Below are positions 57,992 to 64,000 of a DNA stretch of 64,000 nucleotides, one piece after another. Positions within the stretch are counted from its first letter, which is position 1. Each line of letters starts with the position of its first letter. The stretch comes from Blattabacterium cuenoti (GTDB taxonomy: Bacteria; Bacteroidota; Bacteroidia; Flavobacteriales; Blattabacteriaceae): positions 381,721 to 445,720 of the forward strand of contig NZ_CP059198.1 of NCBI RefSeq assembly GCF_014251715.1. The letters run 5' to 3'. Made by a program: the position numbers and the translations under genes. The notes beneath the pieces were generated by a model. It worked only from the letters and a program-made list of their open reading frames with translations, had not been told where the DNA came from and did no database searches.

Positions 57992-58600
57992 ATGTTAATA
58001 GGAATCACTGGAAAAATGGGATCTGGAAAAAGTTTATTTTCTTCTTTTTTTAAAAAAAAAGGAGTCCCTATATATTACTCGGATCAAAGAGGTAAAATAT
58101 TAATGAATAAAATAAAAATTATAAAGAAAAATATTATAAAATTTTTTGGTAAAAATTCTTATAAAAAAGAAAAAATAAATAAAACTTTTTTATCAAAAAT
58201 CGTATTTAAAAATCCTATAGCATTAAGATTATTATGCTCTATTGTTCATCCATGGATTTCTATTGATTTTAAAAATTGGAAATCTTCAATACAAAAAAAA
58301 ACTTTATACATAATCAAAGAATCTGCTATTTTATTTGAAAGTGAAAGTTATAAAGAATGTGATTTTATTATTACTATAACTTCTCCTATAGAAAAAATGA
58401 TTGAAAGAATAATAAAAAGAGATAATTTAAGTGAAAATCAAATTATCTATCGTTTAAAAAATCAAATATCTAATAAAAAAAGAGAAAAAAAATCTAATAT
58501 GATTATTAGAAACCATTTATCTACAACTTATCTTCATTATAAAGCAGATAAAATACATGAATTATTAAAAAATTTATATTATTATGGGAAAAGGAGATAA
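57992..58600 (+). CDS. coaE: Dephospho-CoA kinase
   Basis: The last step of coenzyme A synthesis, 202 residues. The P-loop is GITGKMGSGKS (residues 3-13), followed by the YYSDQRG segment, HPWISIDF and IKESAILFES (usual PLLFE). TSPIEKMIERIIKRDNLSENQI is the LID region. The first aspartate after the P-loop is kept as SD in YYSDQRG. Its last 17 nt overlap the bTHX gene. Confidence 0.93.
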   Translation: MLIGITGKMGSGKSLFSSFFKKKGVPIYYSDQRGKILMNKIKIIKKNIIKFFGKNSYKKEKINKTFLSKIVFKNPIALRLLCSIVHPWISIDFKNWKSSIQKKTLYIIKESAILFESESYKECDFIITITSPIEKMIERIIKRDNLSENQIIYRLKNQISNKKREKKSNMIIRNHLSTTYLHYKADKIHELLKNLYYYGKRR

Positions 58601-58709
58601 AAAAACCAGAAGAGGAAAAATAAAAAATAAAACTTATGGAAATCTTCGTCCAAATCCAAAAAATGATAGAAAAAAGAAAAAAAAAATTATTCGTCTTTCT
58701 CCCCCGTAA
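58584..58709 (+). CDS. 30S ribosomal protein bTHX
   Basis: A 41-codon gene. It opens MGKGDKKTRRGKI and continues with NKTYGNLRPNPKN and a lysine run. MGKGDKKT.RGKI..G.YG..RP is what I recall for the bTHX family, a tiny protein in the head of the 30S subunit. The C-terminus (KKKKKIIRLSPP) runs past the usual end. It overlaps coaE by 17 nt and the convergent yugP by 23 nt, which may explain why it could be missed. Confidence 0.85.
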   Translation: MGKGDKKTRRGKIKNKTYGNLRPNPKNDRKKKKKIIRLSPP

Positions 58710-59379
58710 GAAAAGATAAAAAATATATTAATTGTGCTAAACTTCCTAAAGCAGAGATAACATAAGTCATAGCTGCCCAATTTAAAGATTCTTTTGCTTT
58801 ATTATATTCTTGATAATTTACTATATTTTTATTTTTCATCCAATTTAAAGCTCTATTACTTGCGTCAAATTCTATTGGTAACGTAATAAAAGAAAAACAA
58901 ACAACTAAAAAAAATAATCCTATTCCTAATTTAAGTATAAAAGAATCTTTTCCACCTGAACTGTAAAAAATAGTCAATCCAGATATGATAGCAATGTTAG
59001 TAAACATAGAACTAAAATTTATAATAGGAATCAAATGATTTCGTAAACTCAATAAACTATAACCTAATTTATGTTGTAATGCATGTCCACACTCATGTGC
59101 AGCTACCGAAGCAGAAGCTGCTGTTTTTTCATAAAAAACTTTTTCGCTCAAATTGATTGTTTTATTTAAAGGATTATAATGATCTGTAAGATCTCCTTCA
59201 GTATAAAGAACATTTACGTCATAAATACCATGATCTGTTAGCATTTTTTCCGCTATTTCTTTTCCACTCATATTAGAATGTAAATAAAATTTGGAATAAA
59301 TTCTGAATTTATTTTTTAATATAATATTCACAATAACACTTAATAAAAAAGTAGTCCCCAAAATAAAATAGTAAGTCAT
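58687..59379 (-). CDS. yugP: Membrane zinc metallopeptidase, YugP type
   Basis: A predicted membrane-bound neutral zinc peptidase of 230 residues. A hydrophobic N-terminus (2-22), the zinc motif HECGH in AAHECGHALQHKLGY, and three later membrane segments fit the YugP (DUF2268-like, PF04298-type) family. FDASNRALNWM is also typical (the family has an FDAS..A). The substrate is unknown. It converges on the bTHX gene and is divergent from ndh. Confidence 0.9.
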   Translation of the reverse strand: MTYYFILGTTFLLSVIVNIILKNKFRIYSKFYLHSNMSGKEIAEKMLTDHGIYDVNVLYTEGDLTDHYNPLNKTINLSEKVFYEKTAASASVAAHECGHALQHKLGYSLLSLRNHLIPIINFSSMFTNIAIISGLTIFYSSGGKDSFILKLGIGLFFLVVCFSFITLPIEFDASNRALNWMKNKNIVNYQEYNKAKESLNWAAMTYVISALGSLAQLIYFLSFLTGEKDE

Positions 59380-59459
59380 AGAATCTATTTTAAAACAAAA
59401 TTATTAATTTATCAATTAAAATGAAAATATATATAAATTTATCTTTCAAACTTCTGATT

Positions 59460-60749
59460 ATGAATATTCCAATAATAAACAATTTAAAAAGAGTCGTAAT
59501 CATTGGCGCTGGATTTGCTGGATTACAAGTAGCAAAAAAATTGAGAAGAGATAAATTTCAGGTTATCCTCATCGATAAAAACAATTATCATACTTTTCAA
59601 CCTTTATTATATCAAGTAGCAACAGCTGGATTAGAACCAGATTCTATAGCACATTCTATTAGAAATATTATAAAAAAAACAAAAAACTTTTTTTTTAGAT
59701 TAGCTTATGTTCATTATATAAATACAGAAAAACAAAAAATATATACAAATATAGGAGATTTATCTTATGATTATTTAATTATAGCTACAGGATCTGTTAC
59801 TAATTATTTTGGTAATAAAAATATTGAATTTTTTTCATTACCAATGAAATCTATCCCAGAAGCTTTAAATCTTAGAAGTCTAATTTTACAAGATTTTGAA
59901 TCTGCTTTACTCATAAAAAATGATAAAGAAAGAGAAAGGCTTATGACTTTTGTTATTGTAGGTGGAGGGCCAACTGGAGTAGAACTTGCTGGAGCTTTAG
60001 CTGAAATGAAAAAATACATACTTCCACATGACTATCCAGATTTAAATATTCAATCTATGAATATTCATTTATTACAAGGGACTCCAAGACTATTAGATGG
60101 TATGTCAGAAAAATCAGCCAAACAAGCTTATAAAAATTTGAAAGAATTAGGTGTTATTATTTGGTTAAATTGTTTAGTTAAAGATTATGATGGAAAAATA
60201 GTTTTTATAGAAAAAAATAAAAAAATAGAATCCGCTAATGTTATATGGGCTGCAGGAGTAAAAGGAGCTATAATAAAAGGTTTTTTAAAAGAAGATATAA
60301 AAAGTAATAGAATTTTAGTAAACAATTATCTTAAAGCTATAAAATATAAAAATATTTTTGCTATTGGAGATATTGCTTATATGAAAAGCTATCCAAATGG
60401 ACATCCTATGACAGCGCAACCTGCTATACAACAAGGTAATTATTTAGCAGAAAATTTTAATTCTTTTCAAGAAGAAAAAAAATGGATAAAACCTTTTATT
60501 TACAAAAATTTAGGTTCTATGGCAACTATAGGGAGAAATAAAGCAGTATGTGATTTTCCTTTTTTTAAATTAAAGGGTTTTTTAGCATGGATTGTTTGGA
60601 TGTTTGTTCATTTAGTAAGTTTAGTTGGGTTTAGAAATAGAGTGATAGCCTTAACCAATTGGATTATTCAATATTTTCATTATAATAAAAGTGTACGTTT
60701 AATTATAAGACCATTTAATAGAAAAAATAGAAAAAAAAAGATCATTTAA
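59460..60749 (+). CDS. ndh: Type II NADH dehydrogenase
   Basis: A single-subunit, non-proton-pumping NADH:quinone oxidoreductase, probably peripheral on the inner membrane. I start at the ATG at 59460 (MNIPIINNLKRVVIIGAG, 429 residues); an ATG 13 codons upstream is possible. The FAD motif is VVIIGAGFAGLQVA, followed by NYHTFQPLLYQVATAGLEPDSIA. The NADH motif is FVIVGGGPTGVELAGALAEM, and AIGDIA and TAQPAIQQG follow. It likely reduces menaquinone made by the Men enzymes. It overlaps menF tail to tail by 8 nt. Confidence 0.94.
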   Translation: MNIPIINNLKRVVIIGAGFAGLQVAKKLRRDKFQVILIDKNNYHTFQPLLYQVATAGLEPDSIAHSIRNIIKKTKNFFFRLAYVHYINTEKQKIYTNIGDLSYDYLIIATGSVTNYFGNKNIEFFSLPMKSIPEALNLRSLILQDFESALLIKNDKERERLMTFVIVGGGPTGVELAGALAEMKKYILPHDYPDLNIQSMNIHLLQGTPRLLDGMSEKSAKQAYKNLKELGVIIWLNCLVKDYDGKIVFIEKNKKIESANVIWAAGVKGAIIKGFLKEDIKSNRILVNNYLKAIKYKNIFAIGDIAYMKSYPNGHPMTAQPAIQQGNYLAENFNSFQEEKKWIKPFIYKNLGSMATIGRNKAVCDFPFFKLKGFLAWIVWMFVHLVSLVGFRNRVIALTNWIIQYFHYNKSVRLIIRPFNRKNRKKKII

Positions 60750-61785
60750 AAACCAATTTAGAAAGAATATTTTTTATTTTATTTTCTGTTTCTATATATT
60801 CATGATTAACATTACTATTCATCGTAATACCACTTCCTGCATATAATGTTATTTCTTTCTTATTTTCTTTTATTCTTGCACACCTTAAATTAAGGTATAA
60901 TTCCATATTTTTTTTATCTACAATTCCTATATATCCTGTATAAAAGTTCCTTTTATATTCTTCATGTTTTTGAATAAATTTTAAAGATTCTTTTTTAGGG
61001 AATCCGCATATAGAAGGAGTAGGATGCATCCGATTTAAAATTTCATAAAAATCAGGTTCTTTTAAAAAAGAAAAAGAAATTGGTGTTTTTAAATGTTTTA
61101 AATGACCTATTTTCTCTATTTTAGTTTTTTCTATAATAATGGATCCTTTATAAGATTTTAATAAATGAATAATATATTTTATTACAATTTGATGTTCTTT
61201 TATTTCTTTTTTGGTCCATTTATAGTTACCCCAAATAGTTCCTGCTAAAACTGATGTTTTAAATTCTTTTTTATTACATTTCATTAATAATTCTGGAGAA
61301 GATCCTATCCAAAATCCATGATCAACATCATACCAAAGACTAATAAAAGCATTAGGATAAGAAAAAATTAACTTTTTAAAAGTTTCTTTTAAAGAAAAAT
61401 TTTGAAAAGAAATTTTTATAGATCGTGATAAAACTACTTTTTTAAAAAAACCTTTTTTAATATTTTTTATTGCTTTTTCTATTATATTTTTATATTTATA
61501 AGAAAAAATTAAAAAAGAAGAATTTTTGAAAAAAGTAAAATTATTATTATTATCTAATAAAGATTCTTTTATTTCTACAAAATAAATTTTTTTAGGTTTT
61601 ATTTTTATCGTATAATTTTTATCAAAATCTTGAATTAAAAAAAATTTTTCTCCTTGAGAATCATAATGAGAATAAAAAAAAACTTTTTTTTCATTAGGTC
61701 TTCTAAAAAGAACAAAATTATTATGATCCCAATAATTTTTTATAATTTTTTTATATAAGGAAAAAATACTAATTTTTTTTATCAT
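60742..61785 (-). CDS. menF: Isochorismate synthase
   Basis: Converts chorismate to isochorismate, the first step of menaquinone synthesis. The 347 residues hold the chorismate-binding domain with a short N-terminus. KVVLSR, LLMKCNKKEFKTSVLAGTI (core AGT), HPTPSICGFPKKESL and FYTGYIGIVDKKNMELYLNLRCA (core FY.G..G) are present. Anthranilate or aminodeoxychorismate synthase is less likely, given HPTPSICG and the thioesterase partner, which its start overlaps by 17 nt. Confidence 0.9.
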   Translation of the reverse strand: MIKKISIFSLYKKIIKNYWDHNNFVLFRRPNEKKVFFYSHYDSQGEKFFLIQDFDKNYTIKIKPKKIYFVEIKESLLDNNNNFTFFKNSSFLIFSYKYKNIIEKAIKNIKKGFFKKVVLSRSIKISFQNFSLKETFKKLIFSYPNAFISLWYDVDHGFWIGSSPELLMKCNKKEFKTSVLAGTIWGNYKWTKKEIKEHQIVIKYIIHLLKSYKGSIIIEKTKIEKIGHLKHLKTPISFSFLKEPDFYEILNRMHPTPSICGFPKKESLKFIQKHEEYKRNFYTGYIGIVDKKNMELYLNLRCARIKENKKEITLYAGSGITMNSNVNHEYIETENKIKNILSKLVFK

Positions 61786-62230
61786 ATTTTTTTTTTGAAA
61801 TTATAATATTAGTCATTTTGCAAAAACTAATAATTTTTTTTTTTTCGTTATAAATATGAATTTTAATAACATGTAAAGTATTTCCCTTACAAATCATTTT
61901 AGCCTTTGAAAATAAAATTCCTTTTTTTATACTATGAATATGATTTGCAGAAATTTCAATATTAAAAACATTTATATTTTTTTTTTTATAAATATTAATA
62001 AAAGATAAAGAACTTCCTACACTTTCAGATAAAATCATTGTAGCTCCTCCATGAAGATATCCAAAAGGCTGTAACATTTTATTATTGATAGGCATTTTTG
62101 CTGTTAAAATATCTAATTTTGTGGATAAATAAATAAATTGAATATGCATATCACTTATCAAGGTATTTTTTTTTAAATTATTTAATTCATTTAATAATTT
62201 TTGAATTTTTTCTTTCATATAAAAAAACAC
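61769..62230 (-). CDS. Hotdog-fold acyl-CoA thioesterase, probably DHNA-CoA thioesterase
   Basis: A PaaI/YdiI-type thioesterase of 153 residues. The active-site segment is QPFGYLHGGATMILSESVGS, with the catalytic acid as E in LSESVG and HGG before it. The second half has NIEISANHIHSIKKG (core ISANH.....G). Coupling to menF suggests that it hydrolyses DHNA-CoA between MenB and MenA; this is an inference from context. Other acyl-CoA substrates cannot be excluded. Confidence 0.85.
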   Translation of the reverse strand: MFFYMKEKIQKLLNELNNLKKNTLISDMHIQFIYLSTKLDILTAKMPINNKMLQPFGYLHGGATMILSESVGSSLSFINIYKKKNINVFNIEISANHIHSIKKGILFSKAKMICKGNTLHVIKIHIYNEKKKIISFCKMTNIIISKKKYDKKN

Positions 62231-62311
62231 TTAAAAAATTAAAATGCACATAAATTTATTGTACTAATTTACGTGACTTTTTTTTTGACTAAAAATAAAA
62301 ATTAAAAATTA

Positions 62312-62857
62312 ATGAATATGAAAAAAAAAAAAATAAATGATGATTTTATTCCTTTAATTGGAGAAAAAAATAAAATTATTGGTTTTGAAAAAAAAGAAAA
62401 AATTCATACAGAAGGATTATTTCATAGCGCTGTATCTGTATTTATTTTTAATATAAAAAATGATGATTTAATGTTACAAAAAAGGTCTTCCAAAAAATAT
62501 CATTCTTCTATGCTTTGGACTAATACATGTTGTAGCCATCCTAAAAAAAATGAATCTGTTTTAATGGCAGCACATCGTTGTTTAATAGAAGAAATGGGAT
62601 TTGATTGTTTTTTAAAAAAAAAATTTTGTTTTACTTATTATAAATTTTTCAATAATGGATTAATAGAAAATGAATTAGATCATGTTTTTGTAGGATTTTA
62701 CGAAAAATCTCCAATAATAAATTACAAAGAAGTAGACAATTGGAAATGGATTTCATTAAATAAGTTGATTAAAAATATTCATATTAATCCAAATTCTTAT
62801 ACAATTTGGTTAAAAATAATTCTAAAAAATTATAAAAATAAATTAATAAAAAAATAA
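62312..62857 (+). CDS. idi: Isopentenyl-diphosphate delta-isomerase, type I
   Basis: Interconverts IPP and DMAPP for polyprenyl chains such as the menaquinone tail. It is a Nudix-fold protein of 181 residues. HSAVSVFIFN, LQKRSSKKYHSSMLWTNTCCSHP with the active-site cysteine, AAHRCLIEEMGFDC (Nudix-like) and NELDHVFVGFYE are present. The start is at either of two ATGs (62312 or 62318). Directly after the second, a run of 13 A encodes four lysines and part of the next codon. Confidence 0.94.
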   Translation: MNMKKKKINDDFIPLIGEKNKIIGFEKKEKIHTEGLFHSAVSVFIFNIKNDDLMLQKRSSKKYHSSMLWTNTCCSHPKKNESVLMAAHRCLIEEMGFDCFLKKKFCFTYYKFFNNGLIENELDHVFVGFYEKSPIINYKEVDNWKWISLNKLIKNIHINPNSYTIWLKIILKNYKNKLIKK

Positions 62858-62859
62858 AA

Positions 62860-63273
62860 ATGAAAGCAACTATAAGTAGAAAAGGACATTTTAGTGCTGC
62901 TCATCGACTTTATAATCATCATTGGGATTATAAAAAAAATATTGAAATATTTGGAAAATGTGCTTATTTAAACTATCATGGACATAATTATGAATATATT
63001 GTTAGTATTACAGGAAAAATAGATCCAACAACAGGATTTGTTTTAAGTTTGCAAAAATTAAAAAATATTCTTTATGACGAAATTGAAGAACTTTTTGATC
63101 ATAAAAATATTAATTTAGATATAAAAGAATTTTACTCTATTAATCCTACTGCAGAAAATATTGTTATTTTCATATGGAATAAAATAAATAAAAGAATATC
63201 TTCTAATTTAGATTTAAAAATAACTTTATATGAAACAGTAAATAATTTTGTTGAATATGACGGGAAGAAATAA
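62860..63273 (+). CDS. queD: 6-pyruvoyl-tetrahydropterin synthase / QueD family protein
   Basis: A T-fold enzyme of 137 residues. FSAAHRL and NYHGHNYEY supply the three zinc histidines, and FGKCAYLNYHGH the catalytic cysteine four-to-six residues earlier. DPTTGFVLSLQKLK and LFDHKNIN match the family. With Cys present it is a 6-carboxytetrahydropterin synthase (queuosine) or pyruvoyl-tetrahydropterin synthase; a folate-pathway role is also possible. It lies 2 nt after idi and overlaps gcvT by 17 nt. Confidence 0.88.
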   Translation: MKATISRKGHFSAAHRLYNHHWDYKKNIEIFGKCAYLNYHGHNYEYIVSITGKIDPTTGFVLSLQKLKNILYDEIEELFDHKNINLDIKEFYSINPTAENIVIFIWNKINKRISSNLDLKITLYETVNNFVEYDGKK

Positions 63274-64000
63274 TAAAAATTTGATAAAAACAATTTTATA
63301 TAAAAATCACTTACGTTTAGGGGCTAAAATGGTTGATTATTCTGGATTTTGCATGCCTCTTCAATATACTTCTTCTTTAATAGAACATATGGCTGTTAGA
63401 AATACATCCGGTATTTTTGATGTTAGTCATATGGGAAAATTTATTTTAAAAGGAAAATCTTCTATGGAGATGATTCAGTATTTAACCACAAATGATTTAT
63501 CTAAAATAAAAATAGGACAAGCTCAATATTCTTGTTTTATTAATAATTATGGAGGAATTATAGATGATTTAGTTATTTATAAAATTTCAGAAGAAAAATT
63601 TTTACTTATAGTTAATGCAATTAATATTGAAAAAAATAAAAAATGGATCAATTATTATATAAATAAAAATATATTTTCTAATATAGAATTAATAGATTTT
63701 TCTAAAGAATATTCTCTTTTAGCTATACAAGGACCTATGTCTTTATTTTATATTCAAAAATTAACAAATATAATATTGCATAAAATTCCTTTTTATCATT
63801 TTGATATTGGTGAATTTTCAGGAGTAAAGAAAGTATTAATTTCTTGTACAGGTTATACTGGATCTAAAGGAATAGAAATTTATATACCTAATAAATATGC
63901 TGAAAAAATATGGAATTCTATATTAGAAATAGAAAAAATAATTCCTTGTGGAATAGCAAGTAGAAATTCATTGAGATTGGAAATGGGTTATCGTTTGTAT
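63257..64000 (+). CDS. gcvT: Aminomethyltransferase (glycine cleavage T protein), 3' end cut by window edge
   Basis: Transfers the methylene group from aminomethyl-lipoyl H protein to tetrahydrofolate. The frame is open from ATG at 63257 to base 64000 (248 codons). It opens MTGRNNKNLIKTILYKNHL. GAKMVDYSGFCMPLQY, RNTSGIFDVSHMGK and LVIYKISEEKFLLIVNA are typical GcvT features, as is SCTGYTGSKGIEIY. lpdA in this window supplies the shared L protein. About 110 C-terminal residues lie outside the window. Confidence 0.94.
   Translation, partial: MTGRNNKNLIKTILYKNHLRLGAKMVDYSGFCMPLQYTSSLIEHMAVRNTSGIFDVSHMGKFILKGKSSMEMIQYLTTNDLSKIKIGQAQYSCFINNYGGIIDDLVIYKISEEKFLLIVNAINIEKNKKWINYYINKNIFSNIELIDFSKEYSLLAIQGPMSLFYIQKLTNIILHKIPFYHFDIGEFSGVKKVLISCTGYTGSKGIEIYIPNKYAEKIWNSILEIEKIIPCGIASRNSLRLEMGYRLY

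Overview
This 64 kb window is very AT-rich, gene-dense chromosomal DNA from a strongly reduced Bacteroidetes (Flavobacteriales-type) genome. The best match from memory is Blattabacterium, the cockroach/termite endosymbiont. That naming is an inference from base composition, gene order, Bacteroidetes-type proteins (omega subunit, PUR-domain DUF3276 protein, NusB of about 300 residues, bTHX) and the lack of any mobile element. No 16S rRNA gene or tRNA lies in the window, so the species cannot be fixed.

Layout. Positions 1-4534 (minus strand) hold a menaquinone block: menE (cut by the window edge), menC (5' end apparently broken by a homopolymer), a metallo-beta-lactamase-fold hydrolase, menA and menB. 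A small membrane protein gene (plus) and nhaD follow. From 6271 to 28776 an uninterrupted minus-strand run holds eno and the fused alpha, spc, S10 and str ribosomal clusters (rplQ back to rpsL). map, gpmI, tsf, rpsB, rpsI and rplM continue that run. dnaK (plus) starts the second half.

Second half. Short blocks alternate in strand: psd, cdsA, ftsH and rsfS (lipid synthesis and proteostasis); birA; yidC and pyrG; the SRP RNA and clpX; obgE, adk and lpdA; tal; rpoZ, bamD, ftnA and dapA; an RRM protein; pncB; then miaB, a sigma-54 activator, lptE, secG, groES and groEL. After a duplicated terminator come a KdsC-like phosphatase, a PUR-domain protein and an ABC exporter. The end carries nusB, yajC, coaE, bTHX, yugP, ndh, menF, a hotdog thioesterase, idi, queD and gcvT (cut by the right edge).

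Together the genes cover translation, protein folding and quality control, membrane protein insertion, outer-membrane assembly and menaquinone-based respiration (Ndh reduces the quinone made by the Men enzymes), plus pieces of central, NAD, CoA, lysine and isoprenoid metabolism.

No CRISPR array, prophage, insertion sequence, toxin or defence system was seen. The most interesting signals are small. A palindrome related to TCATTATGGCATAATGA lies upstream of dnaK, miaB and (half-conserved) groES. The menC 5' end can be restored across an A10 tract. Four short perfect or near-perfect tandem duplications sit at gene ends. rpmD is missing from the spc cluster, BamD has lost its N-terminal repeats, and a bTHX gene of 41 codons overlaps both neighbours.
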